Positions 1 through 8,934 of a stretch of DNA of 64,000 bases are shown here, piece after piece. The translations under genes were made by a program, and so were the position numbers. Source of the DNA: Pseudomonadota bacterium (GTDB taxonomy: Bacteria > Desulfobacterota > Binatia > Binatales > Binataceae). The DNA is taken from assembly GCA_021324885.1 (NCBI GenBank), contig JAJPIF010000001.1:62001-126000 (forward strand), in the 5' to 3' direction. How positions within the stretch are numbered: position 1 is the stretch's first letter; each line of letters opens with the position of its first letter. A model generated the notes under the pieces. The model did not search any database. It was not told the DNA's origin and saw only the letters and a list, made by a program, of their open reading frames with translations.

Positions 1-796
1 GCGGCGCCCGCCCGTTGACCGGAACCCGGTTCACGCTCACCACACCGCCTGCCGTGGGACTGACGAAGAAATTCTTGCCCTCGCGGCGTATAATCGCGTG
101 CTGGGGCAGGACCGACTGATCACCGAACAGGCCGACGTCGCTCTCCTCAGCCCGCCCAATAACCGTAACCGGCTTGACCAAAGCATATTCGCGGCCCTCA
201 CGGGCATTGCGGCTGCCGCTGCGCACTACCATTAAAGAGCCGCGCTTGAGCAGTTCGGTGACCAGGCCGATAAAGAATCCGATTAGAGCGCCCAGCACAA
301 TGATTGCGATCGCGCGGCCGAAGGCCTGGGGAAAAGTAAGAGTCAGGACCTGATAGCAGACTCCGCCCAAAGCGCCGCCCAGAATCCCGCCCAAAGCGCC
401 GTTGCGCTGGCGGGCGGTCGAACGTGATGCGGTACCGACGCCAAGGCCGACGGCGATTCCCAGCACCGCCCATCCCACCGCGCGGCCGTACAGACCTCCC
501 AGTATGTCGAAAGTGACTTCGGCCACGATTAGTCCCGCCGCGCCACCGATTGCGCCGATGATGCCGCCGCTGCGGACGCCGCGCAGCGCTTGACGCCATT
601 GGCCAACGCTCAAGGCCTCGATCGCCGCGAGAAACGCGCCGATAAAAAGGCCAATCAGCGCGCCCAGCACCACGTCGCGCAAATAGACCGAGCGGATTCC
701 GAGAAACGGCTCGGCAGCCGCCCATGCGGCCAGACCGCCCAAGGCGCCGGCCGCAGCGTAAAACAACAACTTTTCGCGGGATACGTTAATCGCCAT
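1..796 (-). CDS. Multi-TM membrane protein with C-terminal FHA domain (partial, runs off left edge)
   Basis: Read from the sequence: an ATG at 796-794 opens a frame that stays open for 265 codons to the window edge, so the C-terminus is missing. The first ~190 residues are a chain of Gly/Ala-rich hydrophobic segments (about five or six TM helices, with GGALGG-type packing motifs). A cytoplasmic FHA domain follows, with VIGR, then VLPQHA where classical domains have VSRRHA, then VNG. The serine and arginine of the usual phosphothreonine-binding SxxH core are therefore changed, and binding may be altered. It lies 112 bp downstream of the receptor kinase stop and is probably the last gene of the phospho-signalling operon seen here. 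Function inferred: a membrane effector or docking protein controlled by the neighbouring kinases. Confidence 0.75.
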   Translation of the reverse strand, partial: MAINVSREKLLFYAAAGALGGLAAWAAAEPFLGIRSVYLRDVVLGALIGLFIGAFLAAIEALSVGQWRQALRGVRSGGIIGAIGGAAGLIVAEVTFDILGGLYGRAVGWAVLGIAVGLGVGTASRSTARQRNGALGGILGGALGGVCYQVLTLTFPQAFGRAIAIIVLGALIGFFIGLVTELLKRGSLMVVRSGSRNAREGREYALVKPVTVIGRAEESDVGLFGDQSVLPQHAIIRREGKNFFVSPTAGGVVSVNRVPVNGRAP

Positions 797-908
797 CTTT
801 ACTTGGCAACCGGGCAAGCTCACTCGCGGTGGAAGCCGGTGTCTGTTCTAAATGTGACAGAATGCCCAAGGTCACAGAATGACCAACCGCGCCGTGAACG
901 GCAAGCCT

Positions 909-3260
909 TCAGTTCACTCGCGCGCTCCAATTGCCCCGGTCGCCAGGAGGTTCTGACTGGAAACTGCCGCTCATGTCATCGCTGCGCCGCTGACCCTCGA
1001 AATAGAGCACCCTGCCGCCATATGGAACCTGGAACTCGATGTGATTGCCGCGGATGAAGCCGTCGATCGGTGTCAGGCCGTAACCGGACGCGTGAATTAC
1101 CAATTCTCCATGTAAAAAGCCATTGGGCTGCGGGCGCAACCGCAATTCGATCGGAATATTGTCGCTGCCGGCCAGGCCGTCGATACTTCCCTTGGCCACC
1201 GTGGGTGAGTCAAGGCTGGTGGGTGCGCCGCCGTAACCGCTGGAACTGGGCGCTGCCGGTAAACCGATCCCGGGGCTGAGACTGGCCGTCGTCGAGACGA
1301 CACGAAACCGTTTTTGCGCAAGGTATTGGCCGTTGAGATAAAAGTTGACGGTGTAAACGCCGGGCAAAAATGCATTCCCAGAAGAATTGCCGATCCGCCC
1401 GCTGAAACTGACTGTGCGGGCATTTTGCGGGACCATCCGCACGTCGTCGACGCTGCCCAACGTGTGACCGTCGGGCGCGATATAGGCGGCGTCCACCCGG
1501 TACTGATTCGTGTCCACCCCGTACAACCGGTTCTTAAAATCGACGTTCCAGCCAACGAACAAAACTTTGGATGCGTCGAAATCCCGGGTCGGACCTGACA
1601 GTGCGGTACCGCTCTTGGTGGTATTGCGAAATTGGATAGAAAGCAGTTCCAGTGGATGTTGACGGAGCAGGGCTATTCTGGCCAGGCGCTCCGCCTCGGC
1701 TTTGCGCGCCTCTTCCTCCGCGGTCTCGCGGGCTTTCTCCGCTGCTGCCGCCGCCTTGGCTTTCAATTCCGCATTGACGTCCTGGTCGATCGAAAACTGC
1801 TGCTCGGCAAGGAGATGGTCGTCGGAATAAAGCCCGACCTTATAATTGCCCAGCGGATGGTCGGTCAGAGACGGCATCAGCGCCACGCCGCTGAAATCAA
1901 CCTGCCTTTCCCCTGGTCCGACAAATCGGGAGGCGTCGCTGGAGGCGATTTGGAGCCCGTTCGGGTCGAAGAACTTCGCCTCGACCTTGTCACTGCGTCC
2001 CTCCAGCCCGGCCAATCGGTTCTTGAAAGTAGCCACCCACGACAGGTACTGGTCATTGGCAATCTCGGTATTGAGGAATTTGGCCCTGGGTTTGGACAGC
2101 GGTGTTCCCTCGCGCGTGGAAAGCTGCAAGGTCATTCGCTCGAACTGCAACGGATGCTCGCGTGCCTTTTCAACCAGTTCTTCGTGCTTCCAAGGCAGAC
2201 TGTCCACGAAGCTTTTGATTCCCAGTTGCTCCTGCAGGAGCGGGTTGGAGTAGATATAGGTGGCGCCGAAGGCCAGCGACCCCACCATGACCGTGAAAAT
2301 TAGAAACCCCAGCGCGCGGCGCAATCCGCTGCGCCGGCGCGGCGCCGGTAACGGGGTCGAGGTGACAACGCGCGTCAGGTCGGCAGTTCCGGTCCTGGGA
2401 CTGACGGCGATGGGCGCGCTGTCCAGTCCCGTGCCGTAGAGCATCATGTCGCGGAACTCGTCCACGCTCTGCGGCCTGCTCTCGACTTTGTAACCGAGCG
2501 CGCGATCGATAGCTCCGGCCAGATTCGGTGAAATACCGGGGCGCAGCGACTGAACGGGCGGAAAGCTGAAGGGTGGAAACTTCTCTGGGTCGCGGCCGGT
2601 CAGCACGTAATGCAGCGTCGCACCCAGCGAATAGATGTCGCTGCGCGGATCAACCTGTCCCTGATATTGCTCGGGCGGCGCAAAGCCCAGGGTGCCGATC
2701 ATCGTTCCCTTGCTCGCCACCTTGAATAGGCGCGCGATGCCGAAGTCGATCAGCATGACCTTGCCCCTGGGCGTAAGCATCACGTTGGAGGGCTTCATGT
2801 CGCGATAGACGATGGGAGGCGTAAAGCTGTGCAGATAGCTCAGCACTTCGCACAACTGGCGGGCGATATCAATTACGACCCCCTCATCCAGCGGATGGCC
2901 CAGCGCCGCCATCTCCTCTTCAAGGTTGCGGCCCTCGACGTACTCCATCACCAAATAATGGCGATTGGCCTGATCGAAACGGTCAGTGATTGCCGGTATT
3001 GAGGGATGGCGCAGTTGGGCGAGGGTGTCGGCCTCGCGGGCGAAGTATTCATTGGCGTCGCGCCGCTGCTGCGGGTCGATGAAGTGATCGACCATCTCCT
3101 TGATCGCGCAGGGCCGGTTGGCCAGACGCTGGTCCTGGGCGAGATAAACCACGCCCATGCCGCCGCCTCCAATCAGCTTCTGAATCAGATATCGCTTTTG
3201 CAGCACGGTACCGCTGGGAAGCGGTCCGGTCTGTGCGGCGGGCTGTGCGGAATCAGCCAT
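909..3260 (-). CDS. Receptor-type Ser/Thr protein kinase (PknB-like) with duplicated extracytoplasmic domain
   Basis: A 783-residue protein. The N-terminal Hanks-type kinase (about residues 20-275) has a glycine loop GGGGMG, ATP-site Lys54 (AIK), catalytic YRD at 152-154 with K156 and N159, DFG at 172-174 and APPE near 194, so it should be active. A proline/arginine linker precedes one TM helix (about 316-337). The extracytoplasmic part holds two related beta-rich domains: each has an aromatic-led strand ending in FKNRL (VATFKNRLAGL and VDFKNRLYGV), separated by an Ala/Glu/Lys/Arg coiled-coil-like stretch. A glycine-rich C-terminal beta domain follows. The start lies 3 bp after the stop of the PP2C-fusion gene, showing tight co-expression. 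Likely role: senses an envelope signal and phosphorylates FHA partners. The ligand is unknown. Confidence 0.9.
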   Translation of the reverse strand: MADSAQPAAQTGPLPSGTVLQKRYLIQKLIGGGGMGVVYLAQDQRLANRPCAIKEMVDHFIDPQQRRDANEYFAREADTLAQLRHPSIPAITDRFDQANRHYLVMEYVEGRNLEEEMAALGHPLDEGVVIDIARQLCEVLSYLHSFTPPIVYRDMKPSNVMLTPRGKVMLIDFGIARLFKVASKGTMIGTLGFAPPEQYQGQVDPRSDIYSLGATLHYVLTGRDPEKFPPFSFPPVQSLRPGISPNLAGAIDRALGYKVESRPQSVDEFRDMMLYGTGLDSAPIAVSPRTGTADLTRVVTSTPLPAPRRRSGLRRALGFLIFTVMVGSLAFGATYIYSNPLLQEQLGIKSFVDSLPWKHEELVEKAREHPLQFERMTLQLSTREGTPLSKPRAKFLNTEIANDQYLSWVATFKNRLAGLEGRSDKVEAKFFDPNGLQIASSDASRFVGPGERQVDFSGVALMPSLTDHPLGNYKVGLYSDDHLLAEQQFSIDQDVNAELKAKAAAAAEKARETAEEEARKAEAERLARIALLRQHPLELLSIQFRNTTKSGTALSGPTRDFDASKVLFVGWNVDFKNRLYGVDTNQYRVDAAYIAPDGHTLGSVDDVRMVPQNARTVSFSGRIGNSSGNAFLPGVYTVNFYLNGQYLAQKRFRVVSTTASLSPGIGLPAAPSSSGYGGAPTSLDSPTVAKGSIDGLAGSDNIPIELRLRPQPNGFLHGELVIHASGYGLTPIDGFIRGNHIEFQVPYGGRVLYFEGQRRSDDMSGSFQSEPPGDRGNWSARVN

Positions 3261-3263
3261 ACG

Positions 3264-5309
3264 TTATTCGGCGTTTATCACAATTACCGAGATATTGTCC
3301 GAGCCTCCTCCGGCATTCGCCGCCACCACCAGCTCCCGGCCAGCTTCCATCGGATCGTGCCGGCGCGCCAGGATTTCCGCGATGGCGGAATCCTCCACGT
3401 GAGCCATCAGTCCGTCGCTGCAAAGCAGCAGCCGATCTCCGCGCTTGAGCCGCAGCGTCATCGCTTCAGCACCCGCGGGCGCATTGGCGCGCGCGCCCAG
3501 GGAACGAGTGATCACATTTTTATGTTCATGATGGCGCGCCTGTTCGGGCGTGATTTGACCGATATCGACCAGGCGCTGAACCAACGAGTGATCCTTGGTG
3601 AGTTGGCGCAACTTTCCGCCCTCCAGCAGATAGGCCCGGCTGTCACCTACCCATGCAATCACAGCATCCGGGGGCGAGATCAGCGCGCTCACTGCAGTCG
3701 CCCCCATACCACGCGCTTCCGGGTGCTCCGTCTGATAGCCGATAATGTCGCGATGAGCCTGCTCGAGCGCCGACTGAAGGAGCTGCTCGCGCGAGCCGTT
3801 AACCGGCGGCGGCGTAACGGACTCCCTTTGAGCGCTGGCGCTGACATTGCTGCAAGCAACCCCACGCTCAACATAATACCTGATAGTCTCAACGGCAATC
3901 GCGCTGGCGGTTTCGCCCGCTTCAGCGCCACCCATCCCGTCGGAGACGACGTAAAGATAGTTGTAGGCGGGCGACACCTGCGAATCCTGCACCAGCTCCA
4001 CCGCCATCACCGAGTCTTCGTTGTGCTCGCGCACCATTCCGACGTCGGTGATACAGGCGGAGCGGATCCGCAACCGCGAATTAAGCTTGAGCAGTTCGGC
4101 TTTGAGCTGGTCCACCCCGGACCATCGATCGGCGGGTCTGAAGGCCAGGGCGCGCCGCACGATTTTCTCGAGGTCGGGCGAAACCACGTGAGGGGGATAG
4201 AACCGGATTGGACCGGCCTCTTCGCGCCAGCTCTCGCACTCGATGCGCTCCCCGGTCAGACATGTGTACAGGACGCAACCGATCGAAAACACGTCGGCGC
4301 GCTTGTCAACCTGCCGGGCACGATAAATCTCCGGCGCCGTATAACCATCGTTGAGAATAGGTTCGGCTTGAATTTCCGTATCGTTGCTCACGTAATCCAG
4401 GCTGATCAATTTGATCCGGCCATCGGCGCCGTAGGCCAGCGAGGTGGGGCAGATGTCGTTAACCCGCATGCCCCGATTGTGCAGATAAGAAACCGCCTGG
4501 CAAATCTGGATCGCAGCGCTCAATGCCTCGTGCTCAGCCATTGCGCCTGACCGCGACGAAAAGGGGCGCAGATCCTCGCCCGGATACACCAGGTAAACGC
4601 GTCCGTTCTCCGCAAAACCCTCCAACGCGCGATAGTATGCCGGATGGGTAATGATCTGCGACAGGGCGATCACGCGCTCAAACACTTCGCCCAAATCGGC
4701 GCGCGGAGCAGCCGGCGGTTCGACGATCGGCTCAGCACCCTCGGCAGCGTCTTCTGGCGGCGCGAGCTCCACGTCGTCCTGGATTTCCGCTTCGCCGGCC
4801 ACGCCATTAACGGCGGTCTGCGGCGTTGCGTCCTCAGCGATCGCGACGTCCGTATCGGCAGCGGGCTCGCCGCCTTCCGGCTCCGCCTTGACCTCCTGCA
4901 ATCCGTCAGCGGTTTGATCCGAAGGATTCGACGAAGCTGCCTGCGCCAGCGGCGGAAGTTCCCGAGTCTTGGCCTTTGGGCCGGCGGGATCCTCTTCCGC
5001 TGATGCCACCGTTTGCGGTTCTGCCTGAGGCGCGCTTTCCTCCGCCACCACCTCGGCAGCAGGTGCCACGCGCTCGCGCAGCATGAAGCGCTGGTTGGGA
5101 TCGTCGATGGCAATGGCGCGATAGCGATTTTCCTGGGAACTGCGGGCTATGACCTCGACGATCCTGAAGCGGCCTTGCAGCTCTTTGCCAACCTCGAGCG
5201 CTTCGAGAGCCACCACCGGCGGCGGGAGTTCATGCAGACCGCGGCCGCACTTGTCGCAAAAACGCGCATCGTCGGGTGCCGTCTGGCCGCAATCCGGACA
5301 TGTGATCAT
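3264..5309 (-). CDS. Zinc ribbon - pseudokinase - PP2C-type phosphatase fusion
   Basis: A 681-residue three-part protein. Residues 4-21 are a C4 zinc ribbon (Cys 4, 7, 18, 21). Residues ~40-405 have a protein-kinase fold interrupted by an acidic Ala/Pro/Glu linker (~84-205). Key residues are degenerate: the ATP-site lysine aligns with Arg78, the YRDxKPxN loop reads NDICPTS (Asp285 kept, Lys to Cys287, Asn to Ser290), and DFG is SLD (303-305); APE is kept at 325-327. Residues ~418-680 are a PP2C metallophosphatase with EHNEDS (428-433), SDGMGG (456-461), WVGDSRAY and a terminal GGGSDN, so the phosphatase looks intact. It overlaps the upstream kinase-FHA gene by 4 bp (ATGA). Likely reverses phosphorylation by the two flanking kinases, with the pseudokinase as regulator or substrate dock. 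Confidence 0.9.
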   Translation of the reverse strand: MITCPDCGQTAPDDARFCDKCGRGLHELPPPVVALEALEVGKELQGRFRIVEVIARSSQENRYRAIAIDDPNQRFMLRERVAPAAEVVAEESAPQAEPQTVASAEEDPAGPKAKTRELPPLAQAASSNPSDQTADGLQEVKAEPEGGEPAADTDVAIAEDATPQTAVNGVAGEAEIQDDVELAPPEDAAEGAEPIVEPPAAPRADLGEVFERVIALSQIITHPAYYRALEGFAENGRVYLVYPGEDLRPFSSRSGAMAEHEALSAAIQICQAVSYLHNRGMRVNDICPTSLAYGADGRIKLISLDYVSNDTEIQAEPILNDGYTAPEIYRARQVDKRADVFSIGCVLYTCLTGERIECESWREEAGPIRFYPPHVVSPDLEKIVRRALAFRPADRWSGVDQLKAELLKLNSRLRIRSACITDVGMVREHNEDSVMAVELVQDSQVSPAYNYLYVVSDGMGGAEAGETASAIAVETIRYYVERGVACSNVSASAQRESVTPPPVNGSREQLLQSALEQAHRDIIGYQTEHPEARGMGATAVSALISPPDAVIAWVGDSRAYLLEGGKLRQLTKDHSLVQRLVDIGQITPEQARHHEHKNVITRSLGARANAPAGAEAMTLRLKRGDRLLLCSDGLMAHVEDSAIAEILARRHDPMEAGRELVVAANAGGGSDNISVIVINAE

Positions 5310-6844
5310 GTTACTGCGCCTCTTCGAAACTCCAATGTTGCTCCGCCGATCACCACCTGGCAGCGGTCTTCCAATTTGTAGAGTTGATCGCGGCCCAGGC
5401 GCCCGCGGCCGGTGATGAACGTGCCGTTAAGGCTGCCGAGGTCGCGAATATAATAATCGTCGCCCCGTCGGATGATTTCAGCGTGGCGGCGCGACACACG
5501 ATCGGCGCCGACCTTTAGAACGCTCAAGTCGATATCAGCCTTGTTCGCGCTTGCCAGATTGCGCCCAACAATCGCTCTGTCACCGGTGATCGAAAACCGC
5601 AGCGGCTCGTTCTTGCAAATCAGGGTAACCGCCGGTTTGGCGGGTTGCGGCGCCGCCACTCCGTTGCGCGATGCCGTCTGAACAACCGCGGGACGCGAGA
5701 CCGGTGCCGGCGCGACTGCCTTGGCCACCGGCACCGGAGTCACCGGCCGAGCAGGGGCGTTGGCGACTGCCGGCCGCGCAGGAACGGGCGCCGGCGATGG
5801 CGGCCTGAGCTTGCCTTTGAGATCAGCGGTTTTGGCCGTGGGCGAAACCGCTGCTGACGAAACCGTAGGCGTTATCGGGGACGGTGCCCGAGCCGGTTCA
5901 TTTGCCGGGTGCGGCGGTGCAACCTTTCGGGCCGACGCCGGTACGTTGGCCAGTACCTGCGTGCGCATCGTGGCGATTGACGGTTCGCTCGCGGGCGCCG
6001 CTCCCCGCGGCAAAATCGCGGGCTCGCGACCGCCCTCGACAACGGGCAGCGCGTCGCGCATCTCGAGCGCCGATCCGGGCCGCTTGTTGGCGTCCTGTTC
6101 CAACGCCCACATCACCACCCGCTCCGTATCCACCGATACTTCGGGGGCGAGTTGCCTTACCGGGGGAAAGCTGAAAGGCGGTTCCAGTTGTGGGTCGCGC
6201 CCGGTCAGCAGATGATGCATCGTGGCGCCCAGCGAATAGAGATCCGAACGCGGCTCCAGTTTGCCCAGATACTGCTCAGGGGGCGCGTAGCCGACCGATC
6301 CGATTTGGGTGCCGCGCCCACCCGGCGGCAGAAAGCGCGCAATACCGAAATCGATAATCATCGCGCGCCCGTTCTGATCGATCATAATGTTGCCGGGCTT
6401 CAGATCGCGGTAAACGATAGGGGGATTTTGACTATGCAGAAAAGCCAGGACCTCGAGGATCTCACGCGCCCAGCGCACGACCTGGCTTTCCGGCACGCGC
6501 GCGCCAGCGCCCCGCTGGTCGAGCCATCCCTGGAGGTCGCCGCCGGCGATATATTCCATCACCAGGTAATGGCGTCCGCCCTCGGCGAAATAATCGATCA
6601 GGTTGGGGATTCCGGGATGGGACAGTGGGGCAAGCACGCGCGCTTCGCGGGCAAAATCCTCGACCGCTTTCTGCTCCTGGAGCCCCTGGCCAACGATCAT
6701 TTCCTTGACCGCAACCGGTCGGTTGGCCAGACGGGTGTCGTTGGCAAGATAGACGCGTCCCATGCCCCCGACTCCGATGACTTTACCGATTCGGTAGCGG
6801 CCGTCGAGCAGATGACCACTGGCAAGGGGCTCACCCGCTTTCAT
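5306..6844 (-). CDS. Cytoplasmic Ser/Thr protein kinase with C-terminal FHA domain
   Basis: A 512-residue protein. The kinase domain (about 14-270) has GVGGMG, Lys47 (VAVK), YRD at 145-147, DFG at 165-167 and APPE. It resembles the receptor kinase closely, sharing LANRP before the ATP-site lysine, LVMEY and SFPPV, so the two are probably duplicates. A long Pro/Ala/Val-rich unstructured linker (~280-400) leads to a canonical FHA domain (~405-510) with VGR, VSRRHAE and SLNGTF. No TM helix is visible, so it should be cytosolic. Having kinase and FHA in one chain suggests autophosphorylation-dependent oligomerisation or recruitment of phosphorylated partners; this is inference. Confidence 0.9.
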   Translation of the reverse strand: MKAGEPLASGHLLDGRYRIGKVIGVGGMGRVYLANDTRLANRPVAVKEMIVGQGLQEQKAVEDFAREARVLAPLSHPGIPNLIDYFAEGGRHYLVMEYIAGGDLQGWLDQRGAGARVPESQVVRWAREILEVLAFLHSQNPPIVYRDLKPGNIMIDQNGRAMIIDFGIARFLPPGGRGTQIGSVGYAPPEQYLGKLEPRSDLYSLGATMHHLLTGRDPQLEPPFSFPPVRQLAPEVSVDTERVVMWALEQDANKRPGSALEMRDALPVVEGGREPAILPRGAAPASEPSIATMRTQVLANVPASARKVAPPHPANEPARAPSPITPTVSSAAVSPTAKTADLKGKLRPPSPAPVPARPAVANAPARPVTPVPVAKAVAPAPVSRPAVVQTASRNGVAAPQPAKPAVTLICKNEPLRFSITGDRAIVGRNLASANKADIDLSVLKVGADRVSRRHAEIIRRGDDYYIRDLGSLNGTFITGRGRLGRDQLYKLEDRCQVVIGGATLEFRRGAVT

Positions 6845-6909
6845 TGCTCGTAATTATATCCTGTCCAACACGCGCCGAGAGCCACTATGGCGCTCCCATC
6901 GGGCGCGCT

Positions 6910-7572
6910 CTACGAAACGGGTTCGATCACAACCTTCAGGAAGGTCTTGCCGATGATAATCTCGTCGCCGTCCTTGAGGTCCTGCGGGCTACCGACGGCC
7001 AGGCGCGGCTGTCGGTTCACGTAAGTGCCATTGAGGCTCCCGATGTCCTCGATCGTCAGCTTGTTACCGTCCACCCGGATCAGGGCGTGCTTGCGCGAGA
7101 TCTTGGCTTCAGGATCGTCGGCCTCGAGGTCCACTTCCGGAAAAGCTCCGGTCTCGGGGTCCCAACGGCCCACCAGGTTGTTGCCCACTTCAAGCGGGAA
7201 CTCATGTCCGGGGCGATTGCCTCCGCGGATCAGTTTCAGCTTTGCCTTGATCGCCGGAGCCGCAGCGGCGGGTGGCGGCGTTGCTGCGGGCGCTGGCTCG
7301 GTCGCAGTGGGCGTGGCCGCAGGAGTCTCAGCTGCCGGTTCGGGTTGAGCGCCGGCGGCGGACTCGACCGCTGCCGTTTCCCCAACCGCTGGCGGAGGAG
7401 TTTCAGGCGGCACCGCGCTGGGAGAAATCGGCGCCGTGGGAGCTTCGGGCGTGGACGGTGGCGGCGTTGATGAAGCTGCGGCGCCGTTGGTTGCGGCAAG
7501 TTTGGCGCCGCAGCTATCGCAATAGTCCAGACCGTCCATGTTTTCGTAGCCGCATTCGTTGCACTTGATCAT
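6910..7572 (-). CDS. Zinc-ribbon/FHA adaptor protein
   Basis: A 220-residue protein. Residues 4-21 form a C4 zinc ribbon with cysteines at 4, 7, 18 and 21, exactly the positions in the neighbouring PP2C fusion. A low-complexity Pro/Ala/Thr/Glu linker (~25-115) follows, then an FHA domain (~120-218) with VGR, ISRKHA and SLNGTY, so the phosphothreonine-binding residues are intact. No membrane segment or enzymatic domain is present. It lies between the kinase-FHA gene (65 bp downstream) and the VWA gene (78 bp upstream) on the same strand. Likely an adaptor that binds a threonine phosphorylated by the adjacent kinases, as GarA/OdhI-type FHA proteins do; its target is unknown. Confidence 0.88.
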   Translation of the reverse strand: MIKCNECGYENMDGLDYCDSCGAKLAATNGAAASSTPPPSTPEAPTAPISPSAVPPETPPPAVGETAAVESAAGAQPEPAAETPAATPTATEPAPAATPPPAAAAPAIKAKLKLIRGGNRPGHEFPLEVGNNLVGRWDPETGAFPEVDLEADDPEAKISRKHALIRVDGNKLTIEDIGSLNGTYVNRQPRLAVGSPQDLKDGDEIIIGKTFLKVVIEPVS

Positions 7573-7650
7573 TTTATTTTAAACCTCTTGTACCCTGCTT
7601 GCGGGCCCGTTGCGCAGGGCTGCAAGGCGGTAAAATGGGATTTTCCTCAT

Positions 7651-8934
7651 CTATTGTTGTTTCAGCTCTTCCAGCATCTTGGGATCGAGCATTTGGGTTT
7701 TGCGCACGACCGCCTGCGCGTTGAGCAGGGTGGTCTTGGCCGCTTTGCCCTGCAGATTCTGCGTTTGCTGAATCTGATCCATGAAATTGGTCAGCGCCTG
7801 GGTCGCCTTTACGTTGCCCAGCCGCTGCGTACCCTGGATCGCGTTGCTCAGCAGGCGCGTTGCCCGGTCGACATTGCCCGCCTTCAGCTCCTCTTCCGCC
7901 TTGGTTTGCAGCTTCGCGATCGACACCTGATCGACGAGGTTCATGACCCGGCCGTTAACCTTGCTGGTCAGCGCCCGGTCCAGCGTGTAATCGATAGTAA
8001 TGTCGGCCGCTACGGACTGTTCGTCGGAGCCGGGAACCTGGTAATGGAAACTGGTTTGACCAATCCGCACCGCTCCGGGTTTACGCGGCGGCAGCACCAA
8101 GGTGATTAATACTGAAGCCGGCACCCCGGCTTCAAGGTCTCCGACCTGGTAGCTGATGCGTCGATCGGCGTCGACCAGCGGCTCCCCCAAGGGATAAATT
8201 TCCGGACTGGCGCGGAACGCCTCGCGAATCTGGACACCTTGCGACAAGACCAGATCGATCCGGCCGTTGCGCACCGAAACCGCGCGCAAACCGGTCAGCT
8301 CGTCCTCGAAAATTCCCGGAATTTCGGCGGAGTCGCCGATGAAGTGATATTTTCCGCCGGAATCCTGCGAGATCCGCATCAGCAGCTTTTCATTGAACTC
8401 GACTCCAACTCCCATCGCCGAGAACTGGATGTCCGGGTTCTGGCGAACCAGGTCGATACAAGCCATCTCTTCGTAAGTCTGGCCGTCGGTCAGCACCAGA
8501 ACGCGATTGAGCCGTTGCGGCGTCAGGTTCTTGCGAACCTCATCGATAGCAGCGCGCATCCCTAAGGCCATCTGGGTCCCACCGCCGATTTCGAGCAGGT
8601 CGATATCGTCGATCGCCCGCTTGGTTCCGGCCTTGTCGGTGGCGGCTCCGGAGGTCAATACCTGCGCCTTGTCGGCGAAAGCGACAATTGCGACTTTGTC
8701 GTCGGGATTGAGATTATCGACCAGGAACTTGACAGCTTCGACGACGAATTCCAATCGGCGCTCGTCGTACATCGAACCGGAACGATCCAGCACGACCCCG
8801 AGATTAAGCGGGAGGCGGGCGCCAGCTCCGCTTTGGGCAATTGCTTCGAGCAGCACGTACAGAACGAAATTTTCCGCGCTGGACAAGACATGCTCGCGGC
8901 TGGGCAAGGCTTGGAAAGTGAGCGGTTGGGCCAT
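7651..8934 (-). CDS. VWA-domain protein with complete MIDAS
   Basis: A 427-residue protein and the first gene of the minus-strand signalling island. The VWA domain (about 43-225) has the metal-ion-dependent adhesion site DRSGSM (Asp50, Ser52, Ser54), a GGGTQM threonine and VLTDGQ. A beta-rich region (about 225-335) and a helical tail containing LKAGNVDRATRLL complete it. No signal peptide or TM segment is visible, so it is cytosolic. An AAAGGGG-like Shine-Dalgarno stretch precedes the ATG. VWA proteins encoded beside PP2C and Ser/Thr kinases are known from TerY-P-type triads; here the VWA would be a metal-dependent scaffold or phosphorylation target. That role is inferred from context. Confidence 0.88.
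   Translation of the reverse strand: MAQPLTFQALPSREHVLSSAENFVLYVLLEAIAQSGAGARLPLNLGVVLDRSGSMYDERRLEFVVEAVKFLVDNLNPDDKVAIVAFADKAQVLTSGAATDKAGTKRAIDDIDLLEIGGGTQMALGMRAAIDEVRKNLTPQRLNRVLVLTDGQTYEEMACIDLVRQNPDIQFSAMGVGVEFNEKLLMRISQDSGGKYHFIGDSAEIPGIFEDELTGLRAVSVRNGRIDLVLSQGVQIREAFRASPEIYPLGEPLVDADRRISYQVGDLEAGVPASVLITLVLPPRKPGAVRIGQTSFHYQVPGSDEQSVAADITIDYTLDRALTSKVNGRVMNLVDQVSIAKLQTKAEEELKAGNVDRATRLLSNAIQGTQRLGNVKATQALTNFMDQIQQTQNLQGKAAKTTLLNAQAVVRKTQMLDPKMLEELKQQ

Noticed and set aside
3006-4550. 514-codon plus-strand frame opposite the kinase/PP2C genes
   Set aside because: It lies antisense to two genes with clear domains; it is a GC-driven shadow with no motif.
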